Shown one piece after another: positions 24,972-32,976 of a DNA stretch of 64,000 nt. The notes under the pieces are model-generated. The model made no database searches and was not told where the DNA came from. It saw only the letters and a list, made by a program, of their open reading frames with translations. Source of the DNA: Anaerolineae bacterium (lineage in GTDB: Bacteria > Chloroflexota > Anaerolineae > 4572-78 > J111); assembly GCA_023382535.1 (NCBI GenBank), contig JAHDWA010000054.1, positions 1 through 64,000 of the forward strand. Direction: 5' to 3'. Every line of letters begins with the position of its first letter. The stretch's first letter is position 1. The translations under genes were made by a program, and so were the position numbers.

Positions 24972-25635
24972 GATGATGATCAGAAATGCTGCTCGAAAAT
25001 TCAAGACTCGGAAAGGTGTGCTTTAGAATCCGCAATGTATTGTCCGATAAGTGGCAATGCGGCGTGATGCTGCATTTCAGTTGCTTGTAACGGGATTCGC
25101 GGATTGGGTCAGTATCATTGCCTACCTGCACAACAAAGTGTTCCACCTCCTCATCACTGGCTTGTTTGATTTCAACATGGTCAAAATCAAACAGAGTGCG
25201 ATGCCGGAGCCAGTTGAGGCGCAACTGGCCCTCTTGCTGATCCGACAATCCTGTCCAATCTGCGTCTAAAACGGCTACTACCTGGGGGGTCTCTAAAAAC
25301 TCCTGACCCTGACCACACGTACGACAGCCGTAATAAGTAAAAGAGACACCCCAGGCCAGACTGACCGAGTGAGCGCCAAAGCGAGTTAGACAGCGGGGGC
25401 ATAAGAGTTGGCTCAGGCGCCAGGCAAAACGGAGCGTTGTTTCCTGCTCGATCTCGGTGAGCAATTCAATCGCGACTGGCTGTAAAGGGTGGGCTTCATC
25501 CAGGGCAATACGGCGCAAAGGCTCGGCCACTTCTCCGCCCAGGGCCACTAAGATCTGCCGTGCCGTAGAGTAATCCGCCCAATCACGGCTTTGTAAGGCA
25601 GCAATCAATGAGTCAGGCTGGTTGGATTTAATCAT
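24961..25635 (-). CDS. HEAT-like protein with zinc-ribbon cysteines, unknown function
   Basis: A protein of 224 residues. Residues about 1-65 form paired helices like a HEAT repeat (ARQILVALGGEVAEPLRRIALDEAHPLQPVAIELL). LCPRC (about 79-82) and CRTC (about 104-107) can form a zinc ribbon. The C-terminal VGNDTDPIRESRYKQL and HLSDNTLRILKHTF segments look conserved in style. I do not recognise a named family; it recalls accessory proteins with zinc ribbons in MoxR/vWA-type conflict clusters, but no such partner is here. It overlaps hyuA by 11 bases and heads the island's minus-strand run. Confidence 0.7.
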   Translation of the reverse strand: MIKSNQPDSLIAALQSRDWADYSTARQILVALGGEVAEPLRRIALDEAHPLQPVAIELLTEIEQETTLRFAWRLSQLLCPRCLTRFGAHSVSLAWGVSFTYYGCRTCGQGQEFLETPQVVAVLDADWTGLSDQQEGQLRLNWLRHRTLFDFDHVEIKQASDEEVEHFVVQVGNDTDPIRESRYKQLKCSITPHCHLSDNTLRILKHTFPSLEFSSSISDHHHAN

Positions 25636-25902
25636 AGATGGGTTATACTCTACTTTATAATTGCATCCTGAACAAGTTTCTTGTGTAAATTAGCCCTTTG
25701 CGGCGGGCCATAGCCAGGGCAGGTATTTGAACCACGAAGGGCACGAAAAGGGCAAAAGGCGCGAAAGTAAAACTTCCCCGTCCGTGTTTTTCGTAGCTTT
25801 TGTGGCTTTCGTGCTTCAATCTATTTTGCCTGAAGGTGGCTTGTCCAGGTTAGGATCAATAGCAAACTGACAAATTCCATTATCAGAGGGAGAAAATTTT
25901 CC
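25636..25902. other. Divergent spacer with a CACGAA-type imperfect inverted repeat
   Basis: About 25730-25815 holds CACGAAGGGCACGAAAAGGG and, further on, TTCGTAGC/TTTCGTGC words in the opposite sense, forming a loose inverted repeat. The UbiD ribosome site (GAGGGAGA) is at the right end. No gene is seen. Confidence 0.45.
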
Positions 25903-27222
25903 ATGCGAACTTACATTAATACCTTGCTCCAATCCGGCGAAATGCGCATCGTTGAGCGGGAGGTGGACGGCCGGTTTGAGGTGGCCGCCGTCACTGCTCG
26001 CTCGCAGCGGGAGAGCGACCGGCCGATCCTGTTCAAGAAGGTCAAAGGGTCGGCGCTGCCGGTGGTGAGCAACATTTTTGGCAGCCGGCGGCGGCTGGGT
26101 GACCTGATCGGGGCGAACGGTGGCTCCTTTTGCCGCCGCTGGACGGAATTGATGGTGAAAAACCCTCACCCCGTCGCTGGTGCGACACCCCTCTCCCCCG
26201 CCGGGAGAGGGGTTGAAGAAATCAAACTGAGCGACCTGCCGCAGATTACCTACCACGAAAAAGACGCTGGACCATACATTACCGCTGGGATTTTCCTGGC
26301 CAAAGAGCCGGGGACCGGCGTGCCTAACCTCTCCTTTCACCGCTGCATGCACGTCAGTGATACGGAGCTGCGGGTGCGGCTGGGTACGTCGCACCATCTG
26401 ACCCGCTACCAGGCCAAAGCCGAGGGGGCCAACGAGGCCCTGGAGGCGGCGATCCTGCTCGGCCCGCCGCCCGAATTTGTGCTGGCCGCCGCCGCGCCGA
26501 TCCCCTACGACGAGAGCGAACTGGAGGTTGCCGCCCGGCTGGCGGGGTCGCCCATCCCCATGCGCCGCTGCCGCCACCTCGACCTGGAGGTTCCCGCCGA
26601 AACAGAAATTGTCATCGAGGGGCGCTTTTTGCCCAACGTGCGCCGGCCCGAAGCGCCGTTTGGCGAGTTCCTGGGCTTTTATGTGCCGCAGGGGAACAAC
26701 CATGTGTTTGAAGTGCTCGGCGTGACCTGCCGGCGCGGGGCTACCTACCACGCCCTGGTCTGCGGCTCGCCCGAAGATTTGCGCCTGCTGGAACTGGCCT
26801 TTGCCACGCAGGTCTACCAGCACCTCAGCGCTACGCTGCCCGGTATTCTTGATGTTTCCTGCGTGCCCAACATTATGAATATCGTGGTCAAAATTGAGCA
26901 GCAGTACGAAGGCCATGCCCGGCAGGTGCTGTTGTCGGCCCTGGGGGTCAACCACGATTTTGGCAAAAGCTGCATGGTCGTGGACGAGGACGTGGACATC
27001 AACGATCTGAATGACGTTTACTGGGCCTTTCTGACCCGGGGCCGGGCCGATACCCGCGCTTTCACCATCCCCGACGTGCCGGGCTTCTACCGTGACCCGC
27101 ACAAGGATCATTGGGGCCGCCTGGCGATTGATGCGACCGTGCCCTTTGGCCGGAAAGATGATTTCGTTCGTAAGTCTATTCCTGGGGCAGATCACCTGGA
27201 CCTGCGCGATTATTTTGCCTGA
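25903..27222 (+). CDS. UbiD-family prenyl-FMN-dependent decarboxylase
   Basis: A reversible (de)carboxylase-family enzyme of 439 residues. Recognisable parts are the N-terminal LFKKVKGSALPVVSNIFGSRRRL, the GVPNLSFHRCMHVSDTELRVRL strand region, EGRFLPNVRRPEAPFGEFLGF with conserved Glu and Arg, and SCVPNIMNIVVKIEQQYEGHARQVL. UbiD enzymes act on unsaturated or aromatic acids and need prenylated FMN made by UbiX, which is not in the window. Residues about 86-105 (NPHPVAGATPLSPAGRGVEE) are encoded by an inserted palindromic repeat. The gene is divergent from the hyu operon. Confidence 0.88.
   Translation: MRTYINTLLQSGEMRIVEREVDGRFEVAAVTARSQRESDRPILFKKVKGSALPVVSNIFGSRRRLGDLIGANGGSFCRRWTELMVKNPHPVAGATPLSPAGRGVEEIKLSDLPQITYHEKDAGPYITAGIFLAKEPGTGVPNLSFHRCMHVSDTELRVRLGTSHHLTRYQAKAEGANEALEAAILLGPPPEFVLAAAAPIPYDESELEVAARLAGSPIPMRRCRHLDLEVPAETEIVIEGRFLPNVRRPEAPFGEFLGFYVPQGNNHVFEVLGVTCRRGATYHALVCGSPEDLRLLELAFATQVYQHLSATLPGILDVSCVPNIMNIVVKIEQQYEGHARQVLLSALGVNHDFGKSCMVVDEDVDINDLNDVYWAFLTRGRADTRAFTIPDVPGFYRDPHKDHWGRLAIDATVPFGRKDDFVRKSIPGADHLDLRDYFA
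26161..26215. repeat. In-frame REP-like repeat inside the UbiD-family gene
   Basis: Two hairpins: GTCGC/GCGAC with a TGGT loop (26173-26186) and CCCCTCTCCC/GGGAGAGGGG (26188-26212). The sequence style is that of dispersed intergenic CTCACCCC/CTCTCCC repeats; here it encodes a Pro/Gly-rich loop. A related CCCTCTCCCT palindrome lies at 48546-48581. Confidence 0.7.
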
Positions 27223-27434
27223 CGCTCGTACATCTGGGTGGAAGCAAGTTGGTGGTTTTTTGTAGTAGCAGCTTTAGGGGGTTACTCCATACTCTGGAGT
27301 TACTTACCCCGCCGTGAACTAGGAGCCGGTCAGGGCTGGCGGGTAACTTGCCTAAGCGTCACGACTATAGTAGACTATGCCGCCATCACCCCTGGTGAAA
27401 AATAAATATACTTTTATTATTAAGGAGAGAGGCA
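27223..27434. other. Spacer between the UbiD-family and LivJ genes
   Basis: Contains a GTTACTCCA/TGGAGTTAC hairpin (one mismatch, near 27282-27304) inside a GGGG...CCCC frame. It ends with the AAGGAG ribosome site of the LivJ gene. No convincing promoter was found. Confidence 0.35.
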
Positions 27435-28712
27435 ATGAAAAGGAAGCTCTGGTTCTCTATTGGCTTGGTCCTGATTATTTTGGGTGCGGGGGCCTATCAG
27501 GCAGAGCCAATGCCGGTGGTCGAGCAGACCCAGGCGGCCGTGCTGCAAACTACCCCTGAGGCAGCGGGGGATGTGGAAGAAGTTACCCTGGGAGTCGTCT
27601 TGCCCTTTACCGGTTCATTGGGCGAGTATGGGGTCGCCTTCGGCGAGGGGGTCGAACTGGCGGTCGAGCAAATGAATGCGCAGTTAGAAGCGGCCGGCCG
27701 GCCCATGCGCTTTGTCATCGCCAGCGCCGATACCGAAGGTACGCCCGACGGCGCGGCCAAGGCCATCCAGACGGTCGTACAGACCAGCGGCGCGCAGGTA
27801 GTGGTCGGCCCACTGGCGACGACGGAAGTTTTAGGGGCCAAGCAGTTTGCCGACGATAATAAAATCACTATTATTGCCCCGGCCTCGAGCGGGCTGGCCG
27901 GCGCTATTCCCGACGATTATATCTTCCGGGTGATGCAGCCGCCCGATACCTTCCAGTCACAGGCGTTTGAAGGCGTGGCGGTTGCCCGTGGGTATGAAAA
28001 TATTGTGATTCTGCACATGGATGATCCTTTTGGCAACGGTATGGCCGAAAGCTTTACCCAGCGTTTCCAGGAAGCGGGGGGCAAAGAAGTGGTGGCGGTT
28101 AAATACGCGCCGGAACCCACCGATCTATCCAGCGAAGTGACCAGGGTCAGCAGCGAAGTGGCCACTCTCTCCAGCGCCGGAAATACCGCTTTTCTGTGCA
28201 TCTGCTTCCTGGGCGACGCGCAGAAGGTATTGCAGCAGGCAGTAGTTGACCCGGTGCTGGGTACGGTGGATTGGCTGGGCGCGGAGAATCTGCGCTCGCC
28301 CGAAATCCTGGCCGACCCCGCTCAGGCAGAATTCCTGGCCTCGGTCAATTTTACCTCTGTTTCGGCTTCGAGCCAGAGCAATCCCAACACCCAGCCGTTT
28401 ATTGACGCCTACAGCGCCAAGTTTGGCAAAGAACCCGGTCCCTTCACCAACTATGCCTACGATGCGGCCAATATTGCTATGCTCTCGGTTGCTTTTGCCG
28501 GTAACAACGGCGAAGCTGTCCAAAAGATTGTGCCGTTTATTGCCAGCCATTACATCGGCACGCAGGTGCAAACCTATCTTGACGAGAACGGGGATCAGGC
28601 TATCGCCGTTTTGACCGTCTACCAGGTGAATGAGGATGGCACGGACTTTATGGAAGTGGGCACGTACGATGGCTCGACCGGCGAGACGACGTTGAACGAA
28701 CCGCAATCATAG
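27435..28712 (+). CDS. LivJ-type ABC transporter substrate-binding protein
   Basis: An extracytoplasmic binding protein of 425 residues with a signal peptide (KRKLWFSIGLVLIILGAGAY). The two-lobe type I fold is shown by VTLGVVLPFTGSLGEYGVAFGEGVELAVEQMN, VQTSGAQVVVGPLATTEVLG and IVILHMDDPFGNGMAESF. It would deliver substrate to the LivH/LivM permeases encoded on the other strand of the same island. Given the neighbours, the substrate may be an amide or other nitrogen compound. The start is fixed by AAGGAG. A terminator follows. Confidence 0.92.
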   Translation: MKRKLWFSIGLVLIILGAGAYQAEPMPVVEQTQAAVLQTTPEAAGDVEEVTLGVVLPFTGSLGEYGVAFGEGVELAVEQMNAQLEAAGRPMRFVIASADTEGTPDGAAKAIQTVVQTSGAQVVVGPLATTEVLGAKQFADDNKITIIAPASSGLAGAIPDDYIFRVMQPPDTFQSQAFEGVAVARGYENIVILHMDDPFGNGMAESFTQRFQEAGGKEVVAVKYAPEPTDLSSEVTRVSSEVATLSSAGNTAFLCICFLGDAQKVLQQAVVDPVLGTVDWLGAENLRSPEILADPAQAEFLASVNFTSVSASSQSNPNTQPFIDAYSAKFGKEPGPFTNYAYDAANIAMLSVAFAGNNGEAVQKIVPFIASHYIGTQVQTYLDENGDQAIAVLTVYQVNEDGTDFMEVGTYDGSTGETTLNEPQS

Positions 28713-28802
28713 TTGTTTGGAATAAGGAGGGGAGGGAAGGTTGGAAGCTGATCAAAATCTCCAACCTTTCGCCCTGGGCGCGCAAAATCTGCTTTTACCC
28801 CT

Positions 28803-28843
28803 AAAAGGGGGGTGCGGGTTGTCTATCCGCACTCCCTTTTTTT
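28803..28843 (+). terminator. Rho-independent terminator of the LivJ gene
   Basis: A 10 bp stem with one G:T pair (28808-28817 with 28827-28836) and a loop of nine, followed by seven T residues. Confidence 0.8.
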
Positions 28844-28904
28844 ATTCGGCCGCCAGCATGCCTGTTGGAGTTCCGGTCTAGATTGTCATTAACAACACGG
28901 GGGC

Positions 28905-28933
28905 TTGTCGAGTAACAAAAATGGTGGAATAAT
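28905..28933 (+). promoter_or_regulatory. Candidate promoter of the PAS-GAF kinase
   Basis: TTGTCG, a 17-base spacer and AATAAT. The predicted start is near 28940, about 37 bases before the GTG start codon. Confidence 0.4.
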
Positions 28934-28976
28934 AATAGCAACACCATTATAGAAAAAACCGAAAAGGATTAGAGCC

Positions 28977-31883
28977 GTGAATGTCAGTATCAGCCCTAAA
29001 CAAATTAACCTGGCTAATCTGAGGCAATTCCTGTCAAAAAAGCAGAAACTCATCCTGTTGGATTTGGCCCTGGCAGGCGCTGCCGGTCTCATGATTATTG
29101 CCGAGCCGGTATTTATCATCCTTTTATTTCACATAATTTTTCTGTTGTTGACATTCGGGGCTTTTTATTGGAGTCTACGTGATTTTACTACCCGGGCCGG
29201 ATTTTGGGTGGCGGTGACAACCGTTCTGCTCTTAAGGTCAATTGTTGATGGCCATATTTTTGTCGGAGAAATAATTGAAATTCCCTTGCTTGCTTCGATA
29301 CTCGTTCTGGTATTTATGATTGCCGAAGAACGGGCTAAGGCGAAGGAGAAAATGCGCCAAAGCGAGGAGAGGTACCACACCCTCTTTGACAACCTCTTCA
29401 AGGAGTCGCGGGATGCCATCTTTATCACCAATCAAGAGGGGGCGATCGTAGATGTCAATCAAGCTATGCTTGATCTGTTTGGTTATAGCCGAGAAGAAAT
29501 AACCGGGCCAAAAGATTCTGCGTCGCCGGCTCTGCCTTTTGTTGAGTGGGACGAACTCATCTGGAAAACAGGACAATTAGGTTCCGTCCGTGATTACGAA
29601 ATCAAACTACAAAAAAGTAATGGAACGGAAATGGACTGCCTGCTGACCTTAAGCCTGTGGCGAAACCGGGACGGCAGGCTGTTGGGGTACCAAGGCATTA
29701 TTCGCGATATCACCCGGCGGAAAAAGGTCGAAGTAGAACGGGTCCAGTTATTGGTCAAAGAGCGCGAGCAGCGGGTCCTGGCCGAGACCCAGGGAGAGGT
29801 CTTTCTGGCTCTGGCAGCCCAAACAAGCTACGAGACGGTGTTGGATGAAATTCTGCGCCAGGTACAACGCATCGTCTCCTACAGTGCAGCCAATATTGTC
29901 CTCCTCAAGCGGGGTACGCTGCACATTGCCCATCATCAAGGCTACCACTTATTCAGCAGCCGGGAAATAATGCCCAATCTCAGGCAATCTCTGGAGGATT
30001 TTCCTCTGGATGCTGCGGTCATTCAATCTCGACAGCCCCTGGTGATCCCTGATACCCGGCAAAATCCAGACTGGGTTGCGAGCGAGGAATCAGCCTGGAT
30101 TCGCTCGTTTATCGCTGTGCCTATTTGCCTGCGTGATCGGGTGTTAGGTTTGCTGCGCCTGGACAGCGCCACGTCCGGTGAATTTTCTGTCGAAGACCTG
30201 AAGCGTCTGGAACCATTGGCCAATGCCGCCGCCATTGCTTTGGATAATGCCCGTTTATTTGATCAGGCCAGGCAGGAAGTTTACGAGCAGACAGTCCAGG
30301 CCGAGGCCGAGATTATTCAGCTCAACGAAAAGCTGTTAAACCTGCAATATGCCAGCGCCACTATCGCCTCCAGTTCGCGTCTACAGCTTGTATTGAACAC
30401 GATTCCAAAAGAAATGGCCGGCTTGTTAAAGGTCAACGGCTGCTGCATCCTGGAATGGCATCAAGCCAACGGAACAGCTTCTCTCATCGCTAACCACGGC
30501 TTTGGAAGTTCCTGGGAACAGGAACGGATCATCGAAACTTTTCCGCTCGTTGATTATCCCTTAATGCAGCGGGTATTGACCGAACGCCTCCAGCAGCAAA
30601 TTACCAGCAATCACGCCGGTAGTTACGCGGCCGAACTAGCTTACATGCAATCACTCCAGCTCAAAACGTTGTTGATGGTGCCCATGGAGTTCCAGAATCG
30701 AGTAGTGGGCCTGGTTCATATCATGGACAATCAGCATGAGCGAACTTTTACCAATAGGGAGATTGGTCTGGTTCAAATATTGGCCAACCAGGTAGCCAGC
30801 GCCATTGAAAATAACCGCTTGTATGAACAGATTCGTCAAGAAATAGCTGAACGAATGCAAGTAGAGAAAGCACTGCGCCAGGTTGCGGCCAAGAATCAGG
30901 CCATCCTGGAAGCGATTTCAGATTCTATGTTTTACCTTAGCTATGAAGGTAAGATTCTGGATTACAAGGTGATTACCGCTCATAATGAGCTGCAAGGGTT
31001 GCTAGGGGAGATCGCCGGAGCTAATCATTTAAACGACATCTTGCCGCCAGAACTGGCTAACTTAATCCAGCGTTACATTGCCGCCACGCTCAACAAAAAA
31101 ACGATGCAAGTTTTTGAGTATGAACTGTCCCTCTTAGGTGACAAATCCCGCTGTTTTGAAGCCCGGTTAGTGGTCAGTGGGGAGGATGAAGTGTTAGCGA
31201 TTGTCCGCGACATCACCGAACGCAAAGCCCAGGAAGCTGCTTTGGAAAAGGAACGTTTACGGATTGCGCGCGACCTGCACGACTCTCTGGGGCAAAGTCT
31301 TGGCTACCTGCGTCTTAAACTCGATGCCATTGCTTCCAATGGTGGTTTTCATGATGTTGAACAAGTTCGCCAGGATTTGATCCGGATGCGTGACGTAACC
31401 AACGAGGCCTACGAGCTGGTCCGCAGTATGCTGGCAGCAGCCCGCCCATCTAACTTAACAGACCTGGCCACGGTACTGCTGGCCGAAGCCAGGTCTGTGG
31501 GGAGTCGAGCGCGTTTTAAGGTGCAGTTGACCACAGAGGGTCAAGTCAGCCCTCTATCGCCTGTTGTTCAACAGCAGGTGCTATATATTTTTAAGGAGGC
31601 GCTAAACAATGTCGAAAAGTATGCCAGCGCCAAACACCTGGATATCACCCTGGTATGGAAAGAGAACGCCTTAATTATTAGCCTGCTGGATGACGGCATA
31701 GGGTTTAACACGGCTAGCCCCCTGCCAGAGGGGCATTTTGGCCTGACAATTATGCAAGAACGGGCCAGGGAAATAAACGGGGTTCTTTCAGTTGTCTCAA
31801 CTCCTGGAACAGGCACAGAGATTACTCTAAGGCTTCCCCTTGTCCCTGTCCTTCAGCCCTTAATTGTAATCGAAAATTCTTGA
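28977..31883 (+). CDS. Membrane-bound PAS-GAF-GAF-PAS sensor kinase, NarL/HisKA_3 type
   Basis: A sensor kinase of 968 residues. About four membrane segments lie at 25-115. A PAS domain spans about 130-250 (YHTLFDNLFKESRDAIFITNQEG). Two GAF domains span about 275-430 and 455-620, followed by a PAS-like domain at about 640-755. HisKA_3 is RIARDLHDSLGQSLGYL with His768, followed by a HATPase domain with DDGIGFN. The GTG start has an AAGGA site. The response regulator gene 258 bases downstream is the likely partner. GAF/PAS inputs suggest small-ligand or redox sensing; the ligand is unknown. Confidence 0.93.
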   Translation: MNVSISPKQINLANLRQFLSKKQKLILLDLALAGAAGLMIIAEPVFIILLFHIIFLLLTFGAFYWSLRDFTTRAGFWVAVTTVLLLRSIVDGHIFVGEIIEIPLLASILVLVFMIAEERAKAKEKMRQSEERYHTLFDNLFKESRDAIFITNQEGAIVDVNQAMLDLFGYSREEITGPKDSASPALPFVEWDELIWKTGQLGSVRDYEIKLQKSNGTEMDCLLTLSLWRNRDGRLLGYQGIIRDITRRKKVEVERVQLLVKEREQRVLAETQGEVFLALAAQTSYETVLDEILRQVQRIVSYSAANIVLLKRGTLHIAHHQGYHLFSSREIMPNLRQSLEDFPLDAAVIQSRQPLVIPDTRQNPDWVASEESAWIRSFIAVPICLRDRVLGLLRLDSATSGEFSVEDLKRLEPLANAAAIALDNARLFDQARQEVYEQTVQAEAEIIQLNEKLLNLQYASATIASSSRLQLVLNTIPKEMAGLLKVNGCCILEWHQANGTASLIANHGFGSSWEQERIIETFPLVDYPLMQRVLTERLQQQITSNHAGSYAAELAYMQSLQLKTLLMVPMEFQNRVVGLVHIMDNQHERTFTNREIGLVQILANQVASAIENNRLYEQIRQEIAERMQVEKALRQVAAKNQAILEAISDSMFYLSYEGKILDYKVITAHNELQGLLGEIAGANHLNDILPPELANLIQRYIAATLNKKTMQVFEYELSLLGDKSRCFEARLVVSGEDEVLAIVRDITERKAQEAALEKERLRIARDLHDSLGQSLGYLRLKLDAIASNGGFHDVEQVRQDLIRMRDVTNEAYELVRSMLAAARPSNLTDLATVLLAEARSVGSRARFKVQLTTEGQVSPLSPVVQQQVLYIFKEALNNVEKYASAKHLDITLVWKENALIISLLDDGIGFNTASPLPEGHFGLTIMQERAREINGVLSVVSTPGTGTEITLRLPLVPVLQPLIVIENS

Positions 31884-32043
31884 TAAAGAGTTTAAGCTCC
31901 GGCGCTTCCTTAAAAGTTCCTTAAAATTCTAACCAAATTCATATGAATTTTATATTAAATTTTTTGGAATGCGTGTTACAATCACTTTATTAGCTTCCTT
32001 TACATCAGGTAATCTAACTGCCTTTACATTAGCGTTGGTAGCT

Positions 32044-32059
32044 TGTGACATCTGTCACT
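32044..32059. promoter_or_regulatory. CRP/FNR-family-type binding site
   Basis: TGTGACATCTGTCACT matches TGTGA-N6-TCACA at nine of ten positions. Its centre is about 43 bases before the predicted transcript start, the place used by class II activators. Confidence 0.45.
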
Positions 32060-32064
32060 AGTTG

Positions 32065-32088
32065 TTCCGGCTTATTTAGGGGTATACT
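32065..32088 (+). promoter_or_regulatory. Candidate promoter of the NarL-type regulator at 32142
   Basis: A TATACT -10 (32083-32088). The -35 region near 32060-32068 (TAGTTG or TTGTTC) is weak or badly spaced, which would fit dependence on an activator at the adjacent CRP-type site. Confidence 0.4.
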
Positions 32089-32141
32089 GTTTGTAGTCCT
32101 GAACCTATCACTTAATTTTCAAGGGCCAATTTGGCATAACT

Positions 32142-32795
32142 ATGAAAGTACTGCTTGTTGACGACCATGTTCTCTTTAGAGAGGGATTGGTAAGTCTCCT
32201 CAACAGCCAACCGGATTTTGAGGTCATAGGTGAAGCCGGCACTGTTCAGGAAGCCGTTACAAGAGTAGGCAGCCTCAAGCCTGATTTGGTGCTCATGGAT
32301 TTTGGATTACCCGATGGAACCGGCCTGGACGCTACCAAAACCATCCTGGCCGACTACTCCGAGACCAAAATTGTTTTTCTGACCGTGCATGAGGAGGATG
32401 ACCGGCTGTTTGCGGCCATCCGCTGCGGGGCCAAGGGCTATCTGCTCAAGAATGTCCCGGTAGTAAAGTTGCTGGCGTTTTTACGAGGGGTGGAACAGGG
32501 AGAGGTGGCTATTACATCGGCCATGGCCAGCCGTATTTTGGCCGAGTTTGCCCGGACCGAGCCAACGCGCGGGCGCGAACGCCTTGAAACAGGGGAGCTG
32601 ACCGTAAGAGAGCTGGAAGTTCTTAAGGAATTGGCCCTGGGGGCCAGCAACCGCGAGATAGCGGAGCGTTTAGTTATCGCCGAAAACACCGTCAAGAATC
32701 ATGTGCGCAGCATCCTGGCCAAGTTAAACCTTAGAAATCGCCGTGAAGCGACTCGTTATGCCCACAATCAAGGACTGGTTCAATCTTCAGCTTAG
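32142..32795 (+). CDS. NarL/LuxR-family response regulator
   Basis: A response regulator of 217 residues. The receiver domain starts VLLVDDH and has phospho-acceptor Asp53 (LVLMDFGLPDGTG) and conserved Lys103. The LuxR HTH is at about 150-215 (LTVRELEVLKELALGASNREIAERLVIAENTVKNHV). Its position after the PAS-GAF kinase suggests that kinase as its donor. A strong hairpin terminator follows at 32882-32915. Confidence 0.92.
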   Translation: MKVLLVDDHVLFREGLVSLLNSQPDFEVIGEAGTVQEAVTRVGSLKPDLVLMDFGLPDGTGLDATKTILADYSETKIVFLTVHEEDDRLFAAIRCGAKGYLLKNVPVVKLLAFLRGVEQGEVAITSAMASRILAEFARTEPTRGRERLETGELTVRELEVLKELALGASNREIAERLVIAENTVKNHVRSILAKLNLRNRREATRYAHNQGLVQSSA

Positions 32796-32845
32796 TTGCC
32801 GGGGCTGCGCTAAAAGGGCAGATTTTATAATAACTGCAAGTTTGA

Positions 32846-32955
32846 TTCTGTGATATTTTTTCAAAGTACTAGTTAATTTCTAAAAAGGACTATCGTAAAG
32901 ATAGTCCTTTTTTTTGATTAGAACTATAGACACCTCACCCTCCTCACGATATGAT
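32846..32955 (+). promoter_or_regulatory. Intergenic module: TTCTGTG, CAAAGTACTAG, AGGACTA hairpin, CTATAG, promoter
   Basis: Ordered elements are TTCTGTG (32846), CAAAGTACTAG (32862), hairpin (32882-32912), CTATAG (32924) and a promoter with -35 TAGACA (32927-32932), 17-base spacer and -10 TATGAT (32950-32955). The same series occurs at 41366-41510. It lies directly upstream of the Cache-HAMP kinase gene. Confidence 0.55.
32882..32915 (+). terminator. Rho-independent terminator of the response regulator
   Basis: A perfect 13 bp stem (AAAAAGGACTATC with GATAGTCCTTTTT), a five-base loop and a run of eight T residues. Confidence 0.85.
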
Positions 32956-32976
32956 ACAAGTACCCCTTTTTAACCG

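Larger units (their letters stand above)
31884..32141. other. Kinase/regulator spacer with palindrome and promoter
   Basis: AT-rich. It contains a perfect 16-base palindrome, AAATTCATATGAATTT (31935-31950), a CRP-type site and a promoter (separate entries). No gene is seen. Confidence 0.5.

Noticed and set aside
25816..27195. 459-codon minus-strand ORF opposite the UbiD-family gene
   Set aside because: Antisense shadow; the plus-strand protein has clear family motifs.
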